From Amylostereum areolatum (Eukaryota; Basidiomycota; Agaricomycetes; Russulales; Stereaceae): 64,000 nucleotides of DNA. Made by a program: the position numbers and the translations under genes. The notes beneath the pieces are model-generated. The model was given only the letters and a program-made list of their open reading frames with translations, did not search any database and was not told the origin of the DNA. Position 1 is the stretch's first letter. Each line of letters begins with the position of its first letter. Location of the stretch: NCBI GenBank assembly GCA_012932865.1, contig SAXG01000030.1, positions 310,001 through 374,000 on the forward strand, in the 5' to 3' direction. This document shows positions 1-9,725 of the stretch, one piece after another.

Positions 1-1044
1 ATCATCTCGGATCGTGGACCCCAATTTGCTGGACAGGTGATGCGTACACTCAACGAGAAGCTCGGGATCAAGTCCGCCCTCAGCACAGCGTATCACCCAC
101 AGACAGACGGCCAAACCGAATGCGAGAACCAGAACCTCGAGCAGTTTCTGCGAGTATTCTGCAACTACCGTCAAGACGACTGGGTGAAGTGGTTGCCCTT
201 CTTCGAGTTTTCTCACAACTCTCGCACCCATGCAGCTACTGGAAAGGCTCCCTTTGAAGTCCTCTACGGCTTCCTCCCCAGGATGTACCCGTCCGTAAAC
301 CCGTCCTCAAAGGTCCCTGCAGTTGAAGAACGCCTCCGTCAACTTGAAGAAGTCCGACAAGAGATCAAAGCCAGCCTTACCCTCGCATCTGACTTAATGA
401 AGCACTACAATGGTGACACGATCAGCAAATCGACACTGTTCGCCGTTGGAGACAAGGTCTGGCTCGAAGGCAAAAACCTGAAGACGACGAGGCCGAAAGC
501 TAAGCTTGCTGCCAAACGATTTGGACCCTTCGAGATCGTTGACGTCATTAGCCCAGTGAATTACCGCCTGAAGCTGCCGAAGACGTGGAGAATCCACCCA
601 GTCTTCCATGCTTCGCTGCTCACCGCATACAAGGAGACAACGGCACATGGTCCAAACTATGAACAACCGCCGCCTGACCTCGTTGATGACGAAGAAGAAT
701 ATGACGTTGAAGACATCATCGACTCGAAGCCGACCCGCAACAAGAAAGGCATACAATACCTCGTCAAGTGGGTAGGCTATCCTGACTCCGAGAATACCTG
801 GCTCCCTCGCTCCTCGCTCTCAAAGGTCACCGACATGATCGACGCCTTCCACAAACGCCATCCAAACGCACCCCGCCCTGTGCGTTCCCTCGGCATCTCC
901 TTTGACGATTTTCTCGCATCTACCCTTGCAGATGACATCGCGCTCCAGGCGAAAGCGCGTCTTAAAGGGGGGGTAATGTCACGGATCGCTCCATTTCTCT
1001 CTTCGTTTGCAGACCTCGTACACGCGACGTGTCACGGCACATGA
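1..1044 (+). CDS. Ty3/gypsy Pol C-terminus: integrase core end plus chromodomain (5' partial)
   Basis: The frame is open from base 1, so the protein starts upstream of the window. It opens with ISDRGPQF, which carries the second catalytic Asp of a retroviral-type DDE integrase, and continues with AYHPQTDGQTECENQN, which carries the catalytic Glu. A zinc-finger-less C-terminal integrase region follows, with the gypsy/Tf1 GPF-type patch KRFGPFEIVDVISPVNYRL. Around residues 235-265 is a chromodomain (YLVKWVGYPDSENTWLP). Such chromoviral integrases direct insertion to chromatin marks. The last ~20 codons run into the 3' LTR, so the stop codon lies inside the LTR. The first catalytic Asp, RT, RNase H and Gag lie outside the window, so it cannot be said whether the element is intact. 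The visible part has no frame break. Confidence 0.93.
   Translation: MISDRGPQFAGQVMRTLNEKLGIKSALSTAYHPQTDGQTECENQNLEQFLRVFCNYRQDDWVKWLPFFEFSHNSRTHAATGKAPFEVLYGFLPRMYPSVNPSSKVPAVEERLRQLEEVRQEIKASLTLASDLMKHYNGDTISKSTLFAVGDKVWLEGKNLKTTRPKAKLAAKRFGPFEIVDVISPVNYRLKLPKTWRIHPVFHASLLTAYKETTAHGPNYEQPPPDLVDDEEEYDVEDIIDSKPTRNKKGIQYLVKWVGYPDSENTWLPRSSLSKVTDMIDAFHKRHPNAPRPVRSLGISFDDFLASTLADDIALQAKARLKGGVMSRIAPFLSSFADLVHATCHGT
964..973 (+). other. Polypurine tract of the retrotransposon
   Basis: AAAGGGGGGG lies three bases before the LTR start TGTCA. This is the expected position for the plus-strand primer of a Ty3/gypsy element, and it helps define the 5' edge of the 3' LTR. Confidence 0.8.
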
Positions 1045-1396
1045 CTTTCCCTTGCATCACATGCTTCAACGACGTCATTGCCCGGACTTCCGAGCGGGGT
1101 TCCGCATCCTTATCTATGACATCACTGCTCCGGACCTTCGTCCTCCGCCCCATGACTCCTTTCCTATTGTTCCCCCCGCTCGCACCACTATCGCATCGCA
1201 TCGCACCATCGTTCCCACTTGTATATAAGGACAGTGTTTCTCTTCCCTTTTCCCTAGACTGTCCATCTCGTCATACGGTACTGTAGTGCACGTTGCACTA
1301 CCCTAGACCCCGGCACTCTCGAATCTATTTTCTTCTCGCTCCTCTCATCGTCGCGACTTAGGCGGTTCATCGGTCTCATAAACTGCGTTTCTGACA
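977..1396 (+). repeat. 3' LTR of the Ty3/gypsy element (420 bp)
   Basis: The LTR starts TGTCACGG directly after the polypurine tract and ends GTTTCTGACA, giving a 5-bp terminal inverted repeat TGTCA...TGACA. It contains a TATA box at 1222-1229. Immediately after the last base the sequence becomes ankyrin-repeat coding DNA in frame 1, so the end is well marked on both sides. The 5' LTR and target duplication partner are upstream of the window; the base stretch just outside (GAAAT) is the expected place for a 5-bp duplication. Confidence 0.85.
1222..1229 (+). promoter_or_regulatory. TATA box inside the LTR
   Basis: TATATAAG about 245 bp into the LTR is the likely core promoter of the element. 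From a 3' LTR it could also drive transcription into the flanking ankyrin fragment. Confidence 0.6.
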
Positions 1397-1767
1397 GAAA
1401 TGCCCTTCAAATAGCAGCATCAAGGGGAATTTTTGAGGTTGTTGAAGCACTGGTCACACATTGTGTAGATGTTGATGCACAAAATGGACCACTTGGAACT
1501 GCCATTGAAGGAGCAATGAGATTAAATTCTTCTATTGGAAATGATATTGTTCACCTTCTTTCTCGAGTAAAGCTAGCAGAGAATAACAACAGTCCAAGGA
1601 TAAATGTGGATCCAATGCTGTGGACAGATTTATCATCTGAGAAGGACACTGATGGTGATACTATCATGGAACTCTCCAACATAAACAACAACACCTCGGC
1701 TCAGGAAGATGAAGATATCTCTACAATAATCACAGCACCTTCATTGGACTCCCTCTTTGAAGTATAG
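1397..1767 (+). pseudogene. Ankyrin-repeat protein fragment interrupted by the retrotransposon
   Basis: Directly after the LTR the frame reads RNALQIAASRGIFEVVEALV then HCVDVDAQNGPLGTAI, two recognisable ankyrin helices. It then passes into an acidic, Asn/Ser-rich tail ending at TAG 1765-1767. There is no start codon on this side; the N-terminal part should lie beyond the other end of the element. Codon use is strikingly AT-rich (aat, gaa, att, aca) compared with the GC-rich genes nearby, so this gene had a different history. Function unknown; ankyrin repeats bind proteins. It is most simply a gene split by insertion, although the LTR promoter could still transcribe it. Confidence 0.75.
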
Positions 1768-2358
1768 AAGATATGATCTAATGAAAGTTGGCCGATTTCT
1801 GAGGAGTATACAATAGTCCATACACTATCTAGTGATGCACAAACCCCTGCTATCTAAACCCATGTTTTCAAAACACAAGCCTAAAACATTGTACCCTTAT
1901 GGACAGGCCAGAAAGACCCGGATAAAGTAGCATCACACACAGAAGGAATGGAGAATCAAAGGTACATACACAAGACGGGACAGGCACTACAGCAACAGAA
2001 GAGGTAAGAGAAGGCAGACAAGGAGACAATGTAGTCAAGATATACGTACAACAGAGAGGCTGGGAATCCGGCGTACATCACAGGCAAGATGTCCGTTGTA
2101 CATTACATGTATGCAGTGTGGAAGGAAGGCAGGGAGGGGTGATGGCAAGAATATGCACCGTGGGATGGATGAGAGCGCAAGACGAAAGGCACTAGAGCAG
2201 GGACACATACTACTACAGAAAGGACATAAAAAGGACAGAAGAAAGTCGAAACACGCAATTGATACACAAGACACTGACGGATCCAGGAGCAAACGGACAG
2301 AGTTAAGAAAAATGGATGATAGCGCGGATGGTTCCAGCGCGCGCGAGACCTGTCACCT
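1768..2358. other. Intergenic, no gene seen
   Basis: About 590 bp between the ankyrin fragment and the stop codon of the large ankyrin gene. Composition shifts from AT-rich to GC-rich. No ORF here shows domain-like sequence. Confidence 0.6.
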
Positions 2359-5300
2359 TCACCCGCCCTTGCCCTTCAGCGACGCCACAAACGAGCGGAA
2401 GCCCCACCTGCCTTCGCCACCGCCGCCCGCGCCCCTCCCCGCCTTCCCCTCCGCCTTCTCCGCCGTGATCCCCATCCGCGCCAGCTTGTTCGTCCGCACC
2501 ACATGCCGCGCGCCCACCCTCGGGATCGGCAACAGCTCCCCCGCCGTCGTCGGCGCCTGCGGCGCCGTCACCACCCTGCACAGCGCCATCCCTCCCTCCT
2601 CCTCCTCCTCCTTGCAGTCCTCGAGGTCGCGATCGGCGGAGAGGTGCATCGCGTCACCGGCCTCGGGCACCGTGCTCGACAGTCCGCCCGGATCCGGCGT
2701 GCGCGAGCGCGTGAGCGTGACCACGGGCGCGGACGCGTCGAGGGACCGGGACGCGTCGCGCTCGGACGCGGACGCCGGGGTTGGGTGCGGCGCGAAGAGC
2801 GTGGAGGTGTCGGGGGTGCGCGGCGCGAAGAGCGTGGACGCGTTGGGCGTCCTGGACGCGAAGAACGCGGAGGACGACGCGGAGGCGGACAGCGTGCGCG
2901 GGACCGCTGTCTCCAAGCTCGCCACCGCGCCCAGGTCGAGCTCGAGCCCGTGATCGCCGCCGTACTCGAGTCCAGGCGGCGCGGCGGAACGCGAGCGCAG
3001 ATGGCCGTGGCCGTGGCCGTGGCTGTTGCGCGCGGGCGAGGCGAGGACGGCGTGGTTGGGCGGGGTGAGGAATCCTGCGCGAGGTGTGAGCCTCGTCTCT
3101 CATCAGGGAAAAGGAAGAAGGAAAAGAGAAACGCACCGCCCTCGCCCGCCGCGCTCTCCGCCCTCCGCCCACTCCCCTTCCGCCTCTCTCTCCCTCGCCC
3201 CCTCCCGCTCCCCGCCCGCTCCACCGCGCGCCTCTTCACCTCGCTCATCCCCTCGACTTCCTCTCGGTTCCCAAGCCCGCTCACGCTCGTCGACCGCGGC
3301 TTCATCCCAAACGGGGTCTCCGCTTCCTGCACGGACTCCGCCCCCTCGCTCGCGCGCCGCGCGCCGCTCCCCTCCCGCAACCGCCTCTCCAGCGCCAGGC
3401 TCTCCCCGTACGCGGCCAGGCGCGCGCTGAGCGGCATCGCGCCGAACGCGGGCTCGGGCGCGTGCGCGAGCTCGAGCACGGAGCGCTGCGCGCGCTGGAC
3501 GAGCTCCTCCGCCTGCGCGTGCGAGGAGATGGCGGCGATGTCGATCGCGTGGGGCCGGGGCCGGTCCTTGCTCCAAGCGCCGGCGGGGACGTGCGCCGGC
3601 GCGGGGAGCGGGTAGGCCGCCTCGACCGGATAGTCGATCTCGCGCGTCGACGGCGCCGGGCTGGCCACGCTCGCAAGGTGCGCGGGGGCGGGGGCGGGCG
3701 TGCGCACGCCCGCGCTCGACTGCGTGCCCGTGGTGCTCATCGAGTCGCCCCGCGCGCGTCCGTCCGCGCCGTTTGCGTGGGCGTGGGCGTGGGAGGGCGT
3801 GGGCAGGGACGAGGGCCGCACCGCCTGCGCGTCCTCCTCCGGCGGTCGGTTGATGCTGAACGGGAAATCGACCCCGGCGCGCGCGAGCGGGTTCTCGCTC
3901 AGCGGGGACAAGGACTGGGTGGACGTGATCGAGCGCCCGCGCGGGCGTCTGTCCCGTCCGCCCCCGCCTTCGCCGCCGTCGAGGAGGCGAGAGGGGATCG
4001 GCTGCCCGTACTCGTCCTCGTCCTCGTCCTCGTCGTCCTCAAACTCGAGGTCGAAGTCGTCGTCAAAGTCGGGGTCGAGATCGGCCTCCGCCTCCGCGTC
4101 CTCGTCGAACTCGTCGAACTCCGCGCGGGACGGACGGGCGTGGTTGAATCTAAGCGCGCGCGGGGGCGGTGCGTGGAGATGGGACGACGATGACATCTGG
4201 CTCTGGCCGGAGGAGGACGAGCGTCCGTGCGCGCGCAGGATGCCCGGGCGGACGCTGGGAGGGCTGCTGGCGGGGGTGTCGTCGAGGGCGGAATGGGAGC
4301 GGTGGTGGGAGGCGGAGCGACGGCGGGCGGGGGTGATCGGGAGGGGAAGGGGCGAGTCCACGAGGGGTTTCGACGCGTCGACGCGCTCTTGCTCCTGTGT
4401 TTGCGGTTGCGGTTGCGTGGATGAGGAGGTTCGGTGGGGATGGGGAGAAGGCGAGCTTCGCGCGGAAAGGGCTTCGGCGCTGGGCCGCTTGAAGCGGTGG
4501 AGGAGCGCGTACTTGGACGCGAGCTTGCGCGGGGCCTTTTCCTTGGACGGCTCGGCGCCCGTGCCTGCGGAACTCGGTCTCCTCGACTTGGGCGAGGGCA
4601 GGTCGTCCTGCGGCGTCAGCGACGGTCGGCGTGGCGGGACAGGCGACTCGACGCTGTCCGGGGTCGCGCAGGTGTACGCGTCGTCGGGCGAGGAGGAGGA
4701 GTCGGGGTAGGCGGCGAGGGCGTTGGGCGCGGTGAGGGACGAGCTGGACTTGAAACGGTGGATGACGTTGTCGATCGAGCGCTTCATCGCGAGACGGCGG
4801 CTGCGGGCGGTGTGGACGCACTCGCCGGGGGCGCACCCGCAGATGGAGGCGTGGCGGGCGCGGACGTACCCCGCGGGGTCGTCCTCCTGGTCAGGGGGCT
4901 CCGGGTTGCCGAGCATGGTCTCGCGCTCGCGCAGGTCCTGATCGCGGTTCGCGAGCCAGTCCTGGAGGGTGTCGGCAGTGGCAATCCAGCCGGACTGACG
5001 GGCGAGTGTGGCAGGGGTGACGCCGTGCTTGTCGGCGCGGTCGGGGCGGGCGCCGTGGCGGAGGAGGGTGTGCACGACGTGGGTATGGCCGTTCGCGGCG
5101 GCGAAGTGCAACGGGGTGGATCCCGAGTTGCCGACGATGGGCGCGGACGGCGTGCGCGATTTGTCGGAGGAGTAGCGGCGGGGAAGTCTGGAAAGCGCAT
5201 TAGCGGGATGGCGGGATCAAAAACGTGAGGAGAACGGGCGGGGTCTGGAATAAGGACTGGGAGGGGGACTAGGAGGGGTGAGGAGAGGGGGAGGGGGAGG

Positions 5301-6089
5301 GGGAGGATCTATGAGGACGGGTACGGGGGTCTGGGATGAGAGGATGGGGGGTCTGGGGCGGTCTGGGAGAGCGGGGGGAGGTCTCGGAAGGTCTCGGATA
5401 GACGGGGAGGGTGGGGGAGGGTCTGGGATGGACTAGGGGATAGGGTCTGGGAGGATGGGGAGGTCTGAGATGGACTGGGAGGACGGGGGGTCTAGGATGG
5501 ACTGGAAGGACGGGGGATCTGGGATGGACTGGGAGGACGGGGGGTCTAGGATGGACTGGAAGGACGAGGAGAGGACTGGGAGGATGGGGAGGGTCTGGGA
5601 GGATGGGGAGGGTATGGGAGGATGGGGAGGGTATGGGAGGATGGGGAGGGTATGGGAGGGGGGGTCTGGGATGGACTAGGAGGACGAAAAGGGCGGGGAT
5701 AGGCGTATGGATCGGGACGGCGGGGATAAGCATAAGGATTGAGAAGACATACCTGGGAGCGTTAACGTCGGCGCCGTTGTCGATTAAGAGTTTGACGACA
5801 AGATCGTTGCCGCCGGCGCAGGCAGCGTGGAGGGGTAGAACGCCATCGATGACGGAGTTGATGGGCTGGCCATGAGAGAGCGCGTACTTGACGAGACCGA
5901 TGTTGCCTGTGGCGGCGGCGGAGTGTAGGCCGAGGTGTGGAACTGGTTGGATTGAGACAAGCGACGAGGGTGGGGTCGGGGTCGGGGGGCGTCAACGAGG
6001 AAGACAAGTGAACAATGAAAAGATGACGCACATTCGGTTGTGACATTGTAGCGGGCCTCCGCTCGTTGTGACCTCGAAGAGACGGGCAT
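2359..6089 (-). CDS. Ankyrin-repeat protein with long disordered acidic C-terminal region (1004 aa, 4 exons)
   Basis: Exons: 6089-6032, 5942-5753, 5187-3137, 3074-2359; all junctions keep phase (58+190+2051+716 nt). The start MPVSSRSQRAEARYN is followed by three to four ankyrin repeats (GLHSAAATGNIGLVKYAL, LPLHAACAGGNDLVVKLLID, TPLHFAAANGHTHVVHTLL). A Cys/basic segment follows (HASICGCAPGECVHTARSRR then MKRSIDNVIHRFKSS), and then roughly 750 residues of Ser/Pro-rich low-complexity sequence with an Asp/Glu block (DDDFDLEFEDDEDEDEDEYG). Intron 1 (5943-6031) and intron 3 (3075-3136) are ordinary. Intron 2 (5188-5752, donor GTATGT, acceptor CAG) is 565 bp and full of tandem repeats. Likely a cytosolic or nuclear scaffold; specific role unknown. 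Confidence 0.85.
5278..5668 (-). repeat. Minisatellite tracts inside intron 2 of the ankyrin gene
   Basis: On the plus strand, imperfect G-rich units built on GGATGGACTGGGAGGACGGG repeat between about 5468 and 5575. A shorter unit built on GGATGGGGAGGGTATGGGA repeats between about 5583 and 5665, and looser GGGTCTGGGA units lie at 5330-5450. The strand asymmetry is extreme: almost no C on the plus strand. Confidence 0.85.
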
Positions 6090-7077
6090 TGGGGAGGAGG
6101 GGGAAAACGGGGAGATGGGGGGAGCGAGGAAAGGAAGATTAAAGAGGAACCGGTGGCGTAGAAAGGCGCGCGGAATCCGGGGCAATCGCGGGATGGTGCA
6201 CCTCGACTGTCACGACTTCATGCCGCCGCGAAGGGAACAAGTGCAGATGGCAGATTCGCGGCGTGTTGTTCGATGACCGGACGTCTGTTGGGCCGAATCT
6301 CGAGCTGTGCTCTGTCGCTGGCAACGTCGACGAACGGGCGGGCGGACGAACGAATGGGATTGGGCGAACAGCGACAACGAACAGATGCCCGCAGATGGCC
6401 CTTTTCGTCCGTTTATCGCGCAAGAATAGGGCACTATATATTTCCCGATCGGGATTGATTTCGTCCCTGTGCCCTGCCGTGCGGACATAGCGGCGGCGGC
6501 ACGAATAAATCATGTCCTCACCCGTTCGTGTTCGACTCCCTTCCCTTACCCACCGTTCCCAACAGCAAGACCTCCTTTCTATCAGCAGCCACCGCTGCCA
6601 CCACGCCATCCTTCCAGTCACCTGACCATCACCACTTTCTTCCCAGAGTCCCACCTCCTTCCCCGTCGCCTTCCCATTCCCATTTTCCCATAAGCTTTTC
6701 TTCTCTTTCTGTTCGACCTTCCTCTTTCTCCCTGGAATCAAAACTCCTGTCTACACGTTCATCGCCCGGCGTCAGTAGCACGGGAGCGATCTCGGCCATC
6801 ACCTCTGAACGGACGCCAACACCGCAATCCCCCCATCCTCCTCCCGGCGCGTTGTTTCCCCCTCTTCGATCCCTCGGAACACGGCCAACACCTGCACACG
6901 CCCATGTGCTCCGTGCGCCTTCCTCTTCCGGTCTTCCTTTCGCCGGACTTCATTTTCTCTTATTCTTTTCCTCCCGGGCTCCGTCTTCCGCTCCAAGTCT
7001 CTCCTCCCCTTTCCGCCCCGGTCGGATGCCGATCTCGCCACTACATTATTCACTTCGAGTACCCTTTGCTAGCAAGT
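6090..7077. other. Intergenic region with TATA-like stretch
   Basis: Between two divergent gene starts. TATATATTT at 6435-6443 is the only clear core-promoter-like element. It sits about 345 bp from the ankyrin start, so it may serve an unplaced transcript. The rest is CT-rich on the plus strand from 6520 to 7070, as is common in fungal leaders. No convincing coding sequence. Confidence 0.5.
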
Positions 7078-7357
7078 ATGTCAACGCCCACAATAATACC
7101 GCCCGCGCCCGCGCCTCCAAGTGAGTATCGCGTATCTCATCAGCCCTGCACTTTAGCCAGCCCTAAATGCCACCGTATCAAGTACCACCTCCGGCCCCGT
7201 GTCCCCCCTTGTAGCGACTTATCTCACTCCCACCGAACGCTTTTACCCAACGCCCCCCGCGCTCGATCCGTCGAATCGCCCATCCTATCAACATCGCGCC
7301 TACCATCGCTCGCAGACCCTCCGCGCTCTCGTCCCATCGCGAATTCACCACATTTGA
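7078..7357 (+). CDS. Candidate small Pro/Tyr-rich protein (61 aa, 2 exons)
   Basis: Proposed exons 7078-7120 and 7215-7357. ATG is followed by MSTPTIIPPAPAPP, a GTGAGT donor, a pyrimidine-rich acceptor ending TTGTAG, and then TYLTPTERFYPTPPALDPSN in the correct phase to a TGA. The phase match between two independent signals is the main support. A rival frame across exon 2 is also open, and a longer gene joining downstream sequence (an open stretch at about 7740-8099 containing LLFLYAAWGIFIQMNDRPF) is possible. No family recognised. Confidence 0.35.
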
Positions 7358-9725
7358 AAAAGAAAAACGCCACCAGATAAGTATCCCCGCCAGACCTCAA
7401 CCGCTTCCCCGCACCCCGATCCCCGCGCGCGATCTTAAGTTTTGCCTTTTGTTTTGGCTCTGAGTTTTGCTTACGCTTACGCTTTTTTGATTTTATTTTT
7501 AAGGGGGGGACGCGATCGCGGGGTAAGGGCAAGGAGGGAAACACCCGGCACGCGGCCCCGTTCTGCTCTACAGTCGCACCTCAAGCTCGAACAGAAATCC
7601 GTGGTGGACCATGGCGTGCTGGCACTTGTGCTATGTGTCGTCGATGGGGGCCCCACTCCCCGCTCCGTAGCTGCACCATGCAACGCAATGCATTCGCGTG
7701 GCGTTTTGTACGCCCGAGCTGCCCGATATCTCTGCAGCACCTTCCCCATTGGACCTCGTCGACGCTGGCGGAGCCACGGTTCGCATGTACGGGTCCCTCA
7801 CTGCGCACGGCCCTTCGCCGGAACCCCCGTCTGCCCCACGCACGACAAAGGCAGGCTCGCGCTCGACTTTCGCTCGACTTTTGTTTTTGTATGCGGCGTG
7901 GGGGATATTTATTCAAATGAACGACCGTCCGTTCAGCGTCGTGCACGCCGCTCCTACGCCTAGCCCCGAAATTCCCCGTCGACGGCCTGATCAGGATACC
8001 AAGCTCACCTTGTATTCGTTGTCGCGACTACGGTCCACGAGGCAGCATGACGGCCGACCGGTGCCAAAAACCAGCAGCGGAACGCCGACGGCGCGATAGC
8101 TTGTTCGTCGCGTTGCGCTCGAACGTGGTACCCACCACTCAATCCCCGTCTCTCCATCCCCATTCTCCACTCCCATCGATCCGTGTAGGTGTTCGTAACC
8201 CCCTCCAACACTCCATCGCATCGTCATCCTTTCCTGTCGTCGCGACCGATCCATGATCTCCTGCGCACCCAACCAACACCATCCCCACAGCACATCTTAC
8301 AGCTGCACCGCGAACTTACCATCGAGCATTGATCCATGATACCACCCCCGATACGAGAGTGTATGCGGGAACTTCATCCTATCGGTGGTTCGCGGTCGTG
8401 AGGATGTAGGCGACAACTTTCTCTCTCCTAGAGCTTCGATATCAGGGGTGAAGCGAAGGCAGTATGTGCGTTTCTTCTTTTATTTGAGTGCTCAATTTGA
8501 TATCTTCCCTCTGCAGGACTTGAGGCCTGAATCGTCGCGAGGGCTCATCTGCACTTGAAGCTTGGAGTTATTACCGCGACCCAGTCACGTGCTGGGAACA
8601 TCGTCCCATGTGATGTTCCAGACGCGTCAGGCCCGACTTTCAATTTGGACCTTCTGAATCTGTTCTTGAGCTCGGAGTGCCCTGCACTCGCTTCACGGTC
8701 CATTGATACGGAAAAATGAGAGAAAATGAAAGCCACGCACATCGGACCTGTCTCCTCGGCCAGTTCAATTCAATTCAACACTTACCGCCTCCTTCCGAAT
8801 CACTCCCAGCCTACTTGCTTCCGATCATGATCATGATCGGGGTCGGTGTGTGGGCGTGTGTAGGCAGACGGGTGGATGGGTGGATGGATATCCGCGCGCA
8901 TACAATGTCGTGTGTGTCGATCGTCATCAGTCGTGATCCGCGGTCGCAGCGCTTGGATGACCCGCGCGATGTCGACGAACACCGTTCATCGTGGCGTGAT
9001 CCCCGCCGTGCGTGGATCTGCGACCTGTGCCCTTTGCCGGCCCGCCGATGTATCGGCTCTGCATCTCCCAACTCGTGTCAGTTTCAGTTGCTGGATGACG
9101 GGATTGCGACCATGCACGATACGTCGAATCTCAACCAGTGTTCCGCTCTTTTTCCTCCGCTTACAGCGGTCACGGCGGTCACGGATCGCCACCCCGCTTT
9201 GGACGCATTCCTCCAGACTCGCCCTCTCGTCTAAAGTCCAATCCTTGCGAACCTCGGGCCCCGTTTTCGTCGAAGTAAGGATCACCTGACTCCCCCACGG
9301 CCTCACCAGCCCAGTGACCGCTTCGTACCTCACTTCATCATCTGCCAGGCATCCCATCTTTTCCATCCTCCCTTCTCTACGGGGCACACGCCCCCCCTCT
9401 GCCCACACCAAACACAATACCCGCATGCGCGCACACACCACGGCCCGTCCACGCCAAAATCCCAACCCATCCCAACCCGCCTCCTCGCACAACACGGCCG
9501 TGTGACCCGACTTCCCTCCCCCCTCGCCGACACGCCTGACGTCTTTGGTCGGCTCTACCCCGGGAAGCGACCTTCACGTGGCGCGCGCCCCTCCCGCCAG
9601 GATACCCCGACATCGCGCGGAAAGCCGCGGACGGTCCGCGTCGACGCCCCGTGTATAATGATATAACGCACATTCTCAGACCCCACACGCCACGCCACCC
9701 CTCCCCCATCCGTTCTCGCGCCACG
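7358..9725. other. Unassigned region, no confident gene
   Basis: An open plus-strand stretch at about 7740-8099 looks somewhat protein-like and follows a good acceptor (TCTCTGCAG), but no start or partner exon could be fixed. The remainder up to the GH79 start has only short overlapping ORFs without domain character. A small CATGATCATGATC-type palindromic run lies at 8826-8839. Confidence 0.4.

Noticed and set aside
2568..5111. Continuous 847-codon minus-strand frame read as one protein to its end
   Set aside because: Its last ~180 codons run through intron 3 and then out of frame; Arg/Pro/Ser-only composition shows the true C-terminus uses the exon at 3074-2359.
5278..5668. Possible CRISPR-like or coding interpretation of the tandem repeats
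   Set aside because: Units are imperfect, contiguous and without unique spacers; the region is a fungal intron minisatellite.
8826..8842. GATCATGATCATGATCGG palindromic run
   Set aside because: Simple repeat of GATCAT; no further structure or nearby gene to give it meaning.
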